DNA of 64,000 nucleotides, taken from Cenococcum geophilum 1.58 (taxonomy: Eukaryota > Ascomycota > Dothideomycetes > Gloniales > Gloniaceae). Below the pieces are notes generated by a model that was given only the letters and a program-made list of their open reading frames with translations, ran no database searches and was not told where the DNA came from. Position numbers and translations under genes: made by a program. The DNA lies in contig KV748191.1 in assembly GCA_001692895.1 (NCBI GenBank), positions 2,170,001 through 2,234,000 on the forward strand, in the 5' to 3' direction. Positions 43,501 through 54,979 of the stretch are shown here, piece by piece. Each line of letters opens with the position of its first letter. The stretch's first letter is position 1.

Positions 43501-46500
43501 TATGCTATAAGGAATAAAAGAATATTTAATTAAAAGTTTTACGTTTTATTATAATAACGCATACCGAATTTATAAGGACGCTAAGTATAGCGTAAGCTAT
43601 TAGCTATAGGAGCCACACTTAGTAGAGTATAAAGAAACTAATAAACTAGTTCGCAGATCGGACATTAAAGACGATAAATTTAATATAGGCGAAACATTTC
43701 GTAATAATAAGGCAATAAGGGCGGTTTACTAGGAATACGTAGCTATTAGAGATATTATACTAGAGATAAAGGATAATTCCACTATAGAATAGGGAATATT
43801 AGTAGGGATTAAGACCCTACTAGATACGATATCTATCGCTTTATAAGATATAAGAGAAGTAAAATAATAAACCACTTCGGCACTTAATAAAGGCAAAAGG
43901 CCACAAGCTTAAGATTCTTAAGATAAGATATAAGATAACTAAGATTCTTAAGACAAGATAAGGCAAGCTTAAGGACCTATAATAGACGATAACCGATAGA
44001 GTAAAGTAATAGCTTAGTTCAGCGATATACGAATAAGCTTAGGACGAAGTTTCCCACAGGTATAAGATTCTTAAGACAAGATAAATAAGATTTAAAACTC
44101 TTAAGATAAGATAAGAATACTAAATAAGCCTAGTTGGACTAAGGCTGGAGCTAAGCTTAAGCTAGAAGTAAGCTTAGGATTGAAGAATCTAAGGGATTAA
44201 AAATTCGGAGTACGAATAAGGACACCTATAAGTAAAAGATAAGGGATTAGAGAATCCGCAATATAAATAGTAGTTAAGCTAGGAGATAAATATATAGACC
44301 CAGAAGACTTACTAGAAGAACACAGTGTTTAGCCTAAAGATTAAAAAGTCAATACTAAGATTAAGAAGTAGGAAGACTTTAAGAATCTATCTATAAGACG
44401 CAAACCAAAAAAAACTATAGAAGAATTTAGGTAAAGAATTATCACATAGTAAGAACAGAAACTAGATAAGAAATCTAGCATATTAGGACGTATAAAGGAC
44501 AGAGTACTAGTACAAAGAATTACTAATAGGCCTAGGGTAGGCATATTAAGAGCTAAGTGGCTTACCAAACTAAAAAATAAAGAGGATTTAGGAATTCCTA
44601 CTAGGTTCAAAGAATAATATATAAAAGGCTATTACGACGTAGTAATAAGAAGATACTTCCTTATGGACAAACCGTATACACTCTAGTAGCTGTACTAAAA
44701 GTAGTATAGGCAACGACACAATAACGAGTAGGAATATTTTTATATATAGTTAGATAAACGAGTTATTTAAGACCACCCGATTATAGAAAAGGCTATAACT
44801 TATATTAAAGGAGCCTTAATTATAATATTAAAGGATTTAGGGGAGCGTTTAGAGGACTAGAGAAGTAAAAAACGTATCTTAGTACCTGCGAATAAAGTTA
44901 TAATATTTAGATTAACATAATAGAGGTTTAAACTTAAGGATAAAGACGAGCTAAGAGTTAACCCAAAGCACCTAGCACACTATACGCTATTATGGATTGC
45001 ATATATAGATAATAAATACAAAATATATAGGAATCTAAAGGAAAAGAATTGGAAATACCCTATAAGGATATATTAGGCGCTAAACAAGCAATAGTATAGG
45101 AATGCTAAGTATATACATAGCTAGTATCTAATAGAAGTTTAAGAATTAGGAGATTTAATACTTTAGCTAGAAAAATTCCTTACGGAAGAATACTTAGATA
45201 GATAATAGTGGTAAGAATGCCTAGAGAATATATATCTATAGTATATTAAAGATAAAAAGTAAACTAGGTATTAGCTAAAGAGTAAGCTAAATATAATAGG
45301 ATTAAGTAGCTAATAGTTAGGAAAAGTAGAGGCCTATAGAACTAGAGGGAGCTAGTAATAGAGCCTTAGACCCTTAAAGGAATTTAAGGACAACACCTAA
45401 ATTTATAAGTTAAATGGTAAGATTAACAGTTTAAAGCGCTAATAGATAATAGAGTAACGTAAAACTATATCTTACTAGCAGCAGTTAAGAGAATAGGATT
45501 ACCTTACAGATAGAAGGAGCAACCTTACCTATTAGTTACAATTTTAGGAGATTTAATAACCTATAAAGGAGGGATTATTAATCTTAAAACAGGACCTATT
45601 TAAATAACTATTAAAGGAAGACAAATTAAGATATCTTTTAATATCCTACCATTAGGACGGAATAAGGCAGTATTAAGTATGCCTTAGTTATAGGAATATA
45701 ATCCAAAAATCGATTAAATTATAGGTTAGGTTAATATTAAAAATACTTAATACTGTAAAATGCGATAATAAACTAAGTTAGTATAGTACTAAGTTAAAGC
45801 AATATATAAAGAAACTAAGCGAGGCTTAAGTTATATACTAAAAAGATACTATAAGTACGGCAAAAAACCATAGTCACTAGAAAGTAAAAAGCTGTTAGAT
45901 TATATAGTATAGAACTATAAAATAGAGTTAGAACTAGGAATAAGTCTAAAGTTCTTTCCAATCTATAAGCTTACTAAAGAAGAAGGTAGAGCATTAAAAG
46001 AGTTTATCTAAGAAAATCTACGAAAAGGATATATTAGACCATCGCAGTTATTAGTGGGTTATTTAGTACTATTTATACCAAAGAAGAATAGTAAACTAAG
46101 ACTATGTATTAACTATAGACAGTTAAACAGCATTACCAGAAAGGATAGGTATCCTTTACCCTTAATTAGCAAAATCTAAGACAGGATAGGTAATACGCAA
46201 ATCTTTATAAAGATAGATCTAAGATAGGCGTACCATTAGATTAGAATTAGGGAAGGCAACAAATAAAAGGCAGCCTTTAGGTTAAAGGAAGGACTATATA
46301 AACTATTAGTTATACAATTCGGGCTTATAAACGCACTAGTAACGTTTTAAAAGCGTATTAACAATATATTAGGAGAACACTTAGATAAATTTATTATAGT
46401 ATACCTTAATAATATTATTATCTACTTTATAACTAAGGAAGAGCACAGAGAACACATTAAATAGGTCTTAAAGAGACTATAAAAAGAACAGATGCTAGTA

Positions 46501-48640
46501 GCAATTAAAAAATATAAGTTCTTTACTAGAAAGACTAATTTTATTAGATTTATTATTAAACTAGGCCAATTTAGTATAAATCTAAAGAAGATTAAGGCTA
46601 TAGTAAATTAGTAAGAACCAAAGAACGTTATATAGTTACGATTGTTTTTAGGGTTTTACAATTACTATAGGAGGTTTATAGTATAATGGTTAAAGAATAT
46701 TAAACTATTTACGCGGTTAATAAAAAAAGAAAAACTATAGATATAGGGAGAGGAATAGTAAGAACTCTTTAAAAAAAGTTAAAGAATTATTCACCTAGGA
46801 GCTAGTTCTTAAAATCTATTAATTAGGACTAGAGACGGTTATAGAAATAGATATATTAGACTATATACTAGGGGCGTACTTTATATAAAGATATTAAAAT
46901 AAATAGCACCTAGTAGCATATTATAGTTAAAAGATAATACTACTAGAGTTAAACTATAACATCTATAATAAAGAGTTATTAGGTATAGTTATAGCACTAA
47001 AGGAATAAAGAGCATTCTTGCAAGGTATAGAAAAACTATTTATAGTTAAGACGGATTATAAGAACTTAATAGGATTCCTAACAATAAAGAAACTTAACTA
47101 AAGATAGGTTAGATAGGTAGAGATACTTATAAAATACTATTTTAAGATTTAGTATACTAAGGGTATAGACAATACGTAGGTAGACGCTCTAAGTTGGAAA
47201 GCTAAACTGCAAAATAATGGAAAGCCATTAGGGGCTTTACTGCAAAAAAATATAGACGGATTAATTAGGTATAATTATCTAAAAATTATAGCAACTTAAG
47301 AAGACAATAAACCAGATAAAGTCTACAAGATACTAGAAAGCTTTTAGGTATAAAGAATTCTAAAAGCATAATTAGAAGACCTATAAACGGATATATACGA
47401 AAATTAAGAAGTAAAGTATATCCTAAGAAGTATAGTAAAGCATTTTATAGAAGATTTCTATAAGGGATTAACTTAAGGACATAATAGAGCTATAGGCTTA
47501 GTGTCGAGACTCTAAAAAGAATATATTATTAATAGAATCTAAAATATTATAAGAAAAGTTATAAAGAAGTGTTTAAATTGCTAAAGGAATAAACTAATAA
47601 GGCATAAGCCATATAGAGGGCTATAACCTATTAAAATACCAGAGAGACTATAGGAGGTTATATTATAGGACTTTATTATTAAGTTGCTAAAGTTAAGAGA
47701 TCCTATTACCGGACAAGATTATAATATAATCTTAGTAATAATAGACAAGCTTATAAAGTGGGGATACTTTATAGCATATATAAAAGAAATATTAGTAGAA
47801 GATATCACTAGAATCTATATTAAAGAAGTATTTACAAAACACGGAGTATTAAGTAAAATTATATCGGATAGGGATCTAAGATTCGTAGCAGCATTCTAGG
47901 AAGTATTTTTAGCGGAATAAGGAGTTTAAGCAGCAACTTCTACCGTATATTATTTATAGATAGATAATTAAACGGAAAGACTAAATTAAACGCTAGAATA
48001 GTATCTAAGGCATTATATTGATTATATACAGAATAATTAGGTATTATTATTACCAATTATATAGTTTACATATAATATAACACCTTAAAAAAATAGGTAT
48101 ATTACTATTTAAGGCAAATTATAGATATAAGCTAAGAATATTATTATTACTATAGCAAGCAAGAAAAACAAGTAGCACAGCTAAAGAAAGAATAAAGATA
48201 TTAATAAATCTATATATAAACCTTATAAAATTAGTAAAGAAAGTATAAGAGAGAATAAAAAAGTACTATAATGCTAAGAGATCTAAGGAACTAGATCTTA
48301 AGGAGGGAGATAAAGTATAGCTACTATATAAAAATTTTAAGAGTTAATAACTAAGTAAGAAGTTGGACTACGTTAGACTAGGACCTTTTAAAATTATTTA
48401 AAGGATTTCACTGGTTATGTTTAAGTTAAACCTACTAGCTAAAATAAAGATCTACCCTATATAGTATATTGCAATACTAGAGCTAGTATATAGAAATATT
48501 AAGCCACTGGTTTATAAAGCAGACATATATAGAGGATAGGAAAAAGATAAATAGTAAGTTTTAAAGATTATTAGTTATAAGGACGTTAACAATAAAATAT
48601 AGTACGAGGTTAAGTGGATAGGCTATAATAAAACTACCTA
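43501..48640 (+). pseudogene. Gypsy-3 pol remnant
   Basis: Same domain order as Gypsy-1. The reverse transcriptase is at about 45960-46680, with the YLDD box reduced to Y-L-N-N at 46403-46414. RNase H runs to about 47200 and the zinc-finger region is near 47490-47580. The integrase core is open for 71 codons at 47684-47899, keeping the first two catalytic aspartates in L-V-I-I-D and S-D-R-D contexts. The chromodomain-like tail ends near 48640. The open integrase block shows that this copy has fewer RIP changes than Gypsy-1. Stops elsewhere make it inactive. Confidence 0.9.
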
Positions 48641-48699
48641 AGAACTACTAGAAAATTTAAAGAACGCTATAGAAAAGGTATAGGGGTATTAAAAGAAAT

Positions 48700-49440
48700 T
48701 AGGTTAGGCAGCATTAATAAAAAAGGATTACTAAAGAATAAGTTACCTAAGGGGGACCTAAGAAAAGCAGTTGCCGAACTACTTAGATCTATTTCCTTCT
48801 CTATTAGAAAAGAATCCGTTCTTTTATTACTAAGTTTCTATAAACCTTATTCTATAAGTTTCTACTCCTTAAAACAAACCTTCTTATAAACCTTCTTAAG
48901 ATAGATTAACCGAGTAAACACCGCAAGACGAGACTTAAGGGCCCATTACTAAGTATTAGCAGCCTCCCGTTCTGCGTTATAAGAACGATATAATTTCGCC
49001 AAAGTAATAGATAGTTTATTATCTAGCTACGCAGCAGTAGATTAAATATAAAACCCTAAGACAAATTAATTAGGGAACTAGACGGCTATTAAGAGTAATA
49101 GGTTGCGTATATTTAGCATTAGAGATAGAGCAAACATTATAAGATAAACGAATATTCGCTTTAGTGCACTCTAAGTAAGAAAACGGTTATTGCGAAGATA
49201 GGTTCGCCAACGTAATATAAACTAACCCCTCTTTTAAATAACAAGAACATAGAGATAGTATAATCTTACTAAGAGATAGTATCGCAGTAATAGTACAAGC
49301 ACGATAAGCGGTCGAAGAAGAAGAAATTACTTTAGGTATAATAAGCGAAGATATTAACTAAATTAATTAGACAGATATTATACCTCTAGTAAATAACTTA
49401 AAGATATTAAGGATCTTTAAAGACAAAGATAAAGAGAAGG
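48700..49440 (-). pseudogene. Antisense reading frame at the 3' end of Gypsy-3
   Basis: Minus-strand frame equivalent to that of Gypsy-1 (19600-20305), in the same place between pol and the 3' LTR. It includes the Lys-rich K-K-V-Y-K-K-V-C-F-K segment near 48875-48910. It has a non-coding appearance in the plus direction. Its function is unknown. Confidence 0.55.
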
Positions 49441-49447
49441 GAGATAG

Positions 49448-49874
49448 TGTTATAGACGCTTTAAGTACAATATTATAACTACTTAAGGAAGAGTTAAAAG
49501 AAGCTAGTTAGTTAATATAAGTACGGTCTAAGATAGAGCCGATAGAGCTATATAATAAGGAATAGTAACTAAGGTTATATAACGTAATCTATATAATCTA
49601 TAGGATCTATATAATCCGTAATAGAGTAAATAGAGTATACGTATATTATATACAAGAAGGATTTTATAAGAGTACGGTTATATATTTAAGGACCCTTAAT
49701 CCCTACCTAGATAGTTCCTTCCTTATAGTAATTCTTAGAATACAATTAGAGTTAATCTATTAGGCAACCACTCCACCAGTTATTATTACTTATTAACTAC
49801 TATTATTTACATTTCCTATACACCTAGCCTAATAATAGGACCTATTGTAGTTCCTACTATAAGGTTCCGTTATA
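49448..49874 (+). repeat. Gypsy-3 3' LTR
   Basis: 427 bp, TGTTATAGACGCTTTAAG to TTCCGTTATA (CA->TA at the last base pair). It is followed by the TTAGA duplication. Confidence 0.93.
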
Positions 49875-49879
49875 TTAGA

Positions 49880-51559
49880 AGGTCCTACACTCCTTTCTTT
49901 ATTATACTTTATAGGCTTTACCGTAATTAACGTAGGATACCTTCTTTTTAGGGTAATCTATAGTGCTATATAGTCCCATATATTACCCGTATTTTATTTA
50001 CTTTCTATATACGCTTTATATATATCCCTATTAGTTATAGCAGTAGCATTACTTTATAATTAGGCTGTTCTTAAATAGCCTAGTTTTAAAGAGCTAGGAG
50101 TTAATAACTATCCCACTTTTTATAATTTTTTGTTAAATTGCCTAGGTTAGGACACTAATTATAATTATTCCTCTAGTCTTCTCGGGCTCTCTCTAGGTGC
50201 TACTAGGGTTTACCTAGCGTTTCTCCTGCGCTTTAGGGTCGTATAGCTATCGGATTCAGCTAATAGCTATCCTAGGCATAAGGCGCTTTATAGCTTTATA
50301 GATGGTAGGTAGTTATATAGTAGAGTTTAATATACCTACTTATCTAGGCCTCTACCCCAATTTTTTAATAGTTTTCCTATTTATTTAGGCCTAAGGGCCT
50401 AGGGCTTTCCATAAGCAGTTAGCTGCTACCACCTATAATATAGGGAATTTTACTAGTTCTTTTAAATATCTTATAATAGGTTATTAGCCTAAGTACTAGC
50501 CTACCCCCTAGTAGTCTATATAAGAGTCTCCTCCTAGAGTTAGTACACTTTTATACGGCTTAGGAGCCTTCTATAGCCTCTAGTTTTACGCCTCTTTTTA
50601 TTATTTCCGCCGGTATAGGCATAGGCTGCTATTTATAGGGGTTATAACTCCCATCTTACGCGCCTACTAACGTAATCTTATAAGGGCGTCGTAGCTGCAT
50701 CCTATAGTATGGTTAAAGCCTTAGGTACTATCTACGGTTAAGGCTAGCTAAGCCTCTCCCGCCTAAATAACTCCTATTTACTCTTTAAGCGTACCTTACT
50801 AGCGTACTACCCTAACGAGTAGTTCTATCTTTAGTATATTAACACGCGTATCCATTCTCTTAAGCCACGTAATAGTCTCTTTAGTTAGGATATAATTCTA
50901 CCTACCTACTAGGTATACTAGGGGTTAGAGCCTAACTAAGGGGTAAGGTCCCTAAAGCTAGTAGTAGCTACTATATACTACGCCCTATGGGAGGCTAGTA
51001 GTAGTATAGGGGCGCTACACCCTATACTACCGCCAGTTCCCATTTCATATTGCCTATAAAAGTCTCCTTATAATAGGCCGACTGTGTCTTATAGGAGGGG
51101 GCTATAGACTAGGTCCTATGCCAGGCAACCTACTCCCCCCTCTCCTACTAACTAAGCTTATGTCCCCCCCTTTTATAAGCTGGCCTATATCTTTAACTAT
51201 TAAGACCTCGTTTAACTGGCCTATATTTCCTCTAAAACCTCCCCCATATATATACATACTAAGTTATATACACTACGCTTATTAAGACCCTCCTATAAAT
51301 CACCTTATATATATACATGCGTTAGGTTACATATACTACGCCTATTAAAACCCTCCTATAAGTTACCTATAGGTCGACCGTAGGCCGAACGCTATAGGGC
51401 CGTCGAAGCTAGCCTATGTTTCCGCTACCTAGAGCTTTGCCCATGTTTCCACCTCATTAAGCCATCTGGTCGCTATCGCGTCGCCGTTATATTACTATCG
51501 CGTTACTATTGCGTTACTATCTCGTCTAGGTCGCGCGCACTACGCCTATTAAGACCCTC
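49880..51559 (-). pseudogene. LINE-2 ORF1 (gag-like) region
   Basis: The part of LINE-2 to the right of Gypsy-3, i.e. upstream in element sense. It should hold ORF1 and the start of ORF2. The sequence is too decayed for firm motifs, and I could not read a convincing zinc knuckle. It contains two diverged copies of a block of about 95 bp around ATATATATACATACTAAG/ATATATATACATGCGTTAG (about 51200-51370), followed by ACTACGCTTATTAAGACCCT-type repeats. Confidence 0.55.
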
Positions 51560-52067
51560 TTCTAAGTCTCCTGGATATACCAAATAGGCTTTTATAGAGG
51601 GGCCTTAACGAGTTCTTTAGGTAGGGCCTTAATAAGTTCTTATAAAAAGGAGATCCCCTACGCCCTTATCGCGTTCTGTTGCGATCTTAGAGCTAGTGTA
51701 AGCCTAAAGGTATCCTATTATACGTCTAGGTCGTCTACGTCAACTGGCTAAATAAGGCCAGTTTCGGGCCTGGCTATAAGCCAGGTAGACGTACATTGGG
51801 TGGTTTTCATATCCTAGTTTCCCTTAATGGCCCCCCTAGATGGTAGAGCAGGAGCCCTAAGCGGGGGCAGTAGGACTCCTAGTGTTGTTAAGGGCGATGC
51901 TTCGTACGCGTCGCGAGCTCAACACTACAGAACCGCGACGACAGCGCGCTGCACGCGCTGCGACGGCTCCCTACTATCGCCTCTGCACTTGGCCATCAAA
52001 AGAAACGATTTCCTAATAATGTTTCCACCCGCGGCGACGTGGACGCGTGTAGTAGGGCTTTGCGGGC
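51560..52067 (-). promoter_or_regulatory. GC-rich 5' end of LINE-2 (probable 5' UTR/promoter)
   Basis: The last 500 bp of LINE-2 before its target duplication are clearly GC-richer than the rest, with many intact CpG and CpA sites, most strongly at 51820-52067. LINE promoters are internal and lie at the 5' end, so this is probably the 5' UTR (inference). The plus-strand open stretch 51827-52072 runs antisense and ends at the boundary, so I do not regard it as a gene. Confidence 0.5.
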
Positions 52068-52082
52068 AATAACGTAAATATA

Positions 52083-52406
52083 ACTAGTAGAGTAGTTACC
52101 TAACAGATTAACTCTAATTGTATTTTAAGATTTACTCTAAAGAAGAGAAACTATTTGTAAAAACTATATGTCTTAAAATATATAACTCCTCCTATAGTAA
52201 AGGGTTTAGTACGTTAGTATATTAGTACATTACGTTCCTATATTCCTATATTCTTATATTCTAAACTTATAATATAACTAGCTATATAACTTAGCTACCC
52301 CTTATTCTATAGCTTAATTAGTTCTAGCGCCTTCTATACTATCTTAATTAACCTATTTATATCTCTTCTTAGTAGTCGTATTACTGTTAATATAAGGTCC
52401 GTAATA
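52083..52406 (-). repeat. Gypsy LTR, minus orientation, right fragment
   Basis: The remaining 324 bp of the LTR begun at 37825. It ends in GGTCCGTAATA, the reverse complement of a decayed TGTTACGGACC start. It matches the variant LTR at 62021-62437, including the block of TACTAATATACTAACG repeats. Confidence 0.88.
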
Positions 52407-53228
52407 CTATCCTCCTCCTCTTTATCTTTGTCCTTAAAGATTTCTCCTATCTCTAAGTTATTTATTAGAGGTATGGCATTTTTATTTCTAATTTAATGAC
52501 CTTTATTATTTCTAATATCTCCTATTAGATCTTTTATGTCTAATTATTATAACTAGCTAGTGACATTTATTCTTTTACTTAGTAAAGTTATACTATCTTA
52601 TTTTTATTATATAGAGAAGAAGTTAGTATATATTGCGATCGCAGCTCTATCTATTTACTAACCTTCTTTCTATACTAAGTATACGCGAGCGAATATATAA
52701 TTGTCCTATAATATTTAATCTATCTCTAACGCTAAGTATACGTGTCTTATTATTTCTTATAGTTATCTAGTTTCTTATCTAATCTACTTTAGGGTTACGC
52801 GTATTAGTAGTAGCTAAAAAACTAAAGGGTAAGCTGGCTAAGGCCCTTACTAAAGTTTAGTATTATTTTAATAAAGCGTTTTAGGCTCTAAAAGCTTAAC
52901 TAAATACCTATACTCGCCTAAGCCATCTAGTAAAGGGTTATAAAAAGGTACGCTTAAAGGAGTTATATTTAGTAGAGTAAGGTCTATCTAAACTTAAGGT
53001 TAAGAAGGCTAAAAGGGGTTTTAGTTAAGTTAAGGTAGAAATAGTTAATATGCCGGTAGTGGATCTCTTAGGTAATCCGGCTTGTCTATTACCCTTAGTT
53101 AATCCCTTTATTTTTAGCTCTTTTTAATATTACTTAACCTGTTTTTTTAAATACTCTTATACCTTTCTTATAGCGTTTTTTAAATTCTATTGTAGTTTCT
53201 AGGTAGTCTTACTATAGCCTATCTACTT
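52407..53228 (+). pseudogene. Gypsy 3' internal fragment with antisense frame (inverted copy)
   Basis: Reverse complement of about 61195-62016, so the parent Gypsy lies in minus sense. Here the antisense frame is read on plus, at about 52415-53130. A particularly clear stretch begins K-L-A-K-A-L-T-K near 52830, continues through a Lys-rich K-G-Y-K-K-V-R-L-K-E segment near 52935, and ends V-V-D-L-L-G near 53060-53075. It aligns with the antisense frames of Gypsy-1 and Gypsy-3 although the DNA is well diverged. At 53228 it joins abruptly to plus-sense Gypsy pol. Confidence 0.65.
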
Positions 53229-54461
53229 AACCTTATACTATTTTAAGATTTAGTATACTAAAGGGACTAAAAATATAAAAGTAGACGCATTTAGTAGAAA
53301 GACTAAACTATAAAAAAAATATAAAAAATAATTAAAAGCAATGCTATACAGAGGTAAGGACGGATTAATTAGGTATAATTACCCTAAGCTAGTAGTAACT
53401 TAGGAGGATAGAAAATTAAAAAGAGTCTATAAGATACTAGAGAGCTTTTAGGTATAAAGAATTCTAAAAGTATAGCTAGAAGATTTATAGATAGATATAT
53501 ATAAAAACCAAGAAGTAAAATATATCCTAAAAAGTATAGTAGAGTATTTTATAGAAGATTTCTATAAGGGAATAACTTAGGGACATAATAGAGTAATAGG
53601 CTTAGTGTTAAGACTTTAGGAAGAATATATTATTAATAGAATTTAAGGCATATCTAAAAAAGGAATAAAAGAGTATCTAAATTACTAAAGGAATAAACTA
53701 ATAAGGTATAAGCTATACGGAAGGCTATAACCTATTAAAATACTAAAAAGACTATAGGAAGTTATATTATAGGACTTTATTATTAAATTACTAAAGTTAA
53801 GAGACCTTATTACTAAATATAAGTATAATATAATCCTTATAATAGTAGATAAGTTAACTAAATAGGGCTACTTTATAGCATATATAGAAGAAATCTTAGC
53901 GGAAAATATTACTAGAATCTATATTAAAAAAGTGTTTATAAGATATAGAGCACTAAGTAAGATTATATTAGATAGAGATCTAAGATTTATAGCAGTATTT
54001 TAAGAAGTATTCTTAGTGGAATAAGGAGTTAAAGTAGTAACTTCTACTATATATTATCTATAGATAGATAGATAAATAAATAAAGAGATTAAATTAAATA
54101 TTAGAATAGTATTTAAGATATTATATTAATTATATACAGAATAATTAGGTATTATTATTACTAGTTATATAGTTTATATATAATATAATACTATAGGAAG
54201 AAATAGGCATATTACTATTTAAGGCAAATTATATATATAAGCTAAGGATATTATTATTACTATAATAAGTAAAGAAAATAAGTAGTATAGTTAAAGAAAG
54301 AATAAAGACGTTAATAAATCTTTATATAGACCTTATAGAATTAGTAAAAAAGGTATAAGAGAAAATAAAAAAGTACTATAACGCTAAGAGATTTAAAGGA
54401 CTAGATCTTAGGGAGGGGAATAAAGTATAGCTACTATATAAAAATTTTAAGAGTTAATAAC
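53229..54461 (+). pseudogene. Gypsy-4 pol fragment: RNase H end and integrase
   Basis: Aligns with Gypsy-1 17865-19085. It begins in the last part of RNase H, then the integrase zinc finger (about 53680-53740) and core (about 53790-54200). Everything upstream (5' LTR, gag, protease, reverse transcriptase) is absent at the 53228/53229 junction. It is interrupted at 54461 by Copia-2 and resumes at 60937. Confidence 0.88.
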
Positions 54462-54676
54462 TATTGGGAATAAAGGCAAGCGCTTACTATCTAAGGTATA
54501 TTGCCGTTACGTGTAGCAAGTTGCCGTTACGTACAGCAAGTTGCTGTCACGTATCGCCGCGGCACTAGCGTAGTAAGGAGCCTTTAGCTCCTCACCCTCT
54601 CTTATTTTTTATAGAATAATAATTATTATACTATCTACAAACTATAGCTATATAATATCCCCTTATGTAACTAATA
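54462..54676 (+). repeat. Copia-2 5' LTR
   Basis: 215 bp, from TATTGGGAATAAAGG (decayed TG) to CTAATA (decayed CCAACA). It contains about two and a half tandem copies of a TTGCCGTTACGTACAGCAAG-type unit that are collapsed in the 3' LTR. Confidence 0.9.
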
Positions 54677-54979
54677 CTAATTAATAGTTAACTTTACTGT
54701 TATACTATAGAACAGCTAGGTATTCCACTAAGAAGAGACAAGCTACTATACTAGTGCTACTTATATTAGAGGAAGCTATCTTTTAAGGTTAGAACTGGTC
54801 CTAAACCTTAAATAGAACTCTTTTATAAATTTAAGGATTTAAAGGCTAGAACTGGTCCTAAGCCTTTCCTAGATTATAGATTCTTATATTTATTACGCAG
54901 AATAATACGCTTTATAAGTCTTCGCGATTTAAGGCTAGAACTAGTCCTAAGCCCTATAATCGTAAATATATATTATAAA

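Larger units (their letters stand above)
41912..49874 (+). mobile_element. Complete Ty3/Gypsy retrotransposon (Gypsy-3) inside LINE-2
   Basis: 7963 bp with LTRs of 425 and 427 bp and a TTAGA duplication (41907-41911 and 49875-49879). It has the same family and gene order as Gypsy-1 but is less mutated, so some domains remain open. It interrupts the LINE-2 coding region near the ORF1/ORF2 boundary. Confidence 0.95.

Noticed and set aside
51827-52072. 81-codon open stretch on plus in GC-rich DNA
   Set aside because: It is antisense to LINE-2, falls in its probable 5' UTR, and ends in the target duplication; openness follows from high GC.
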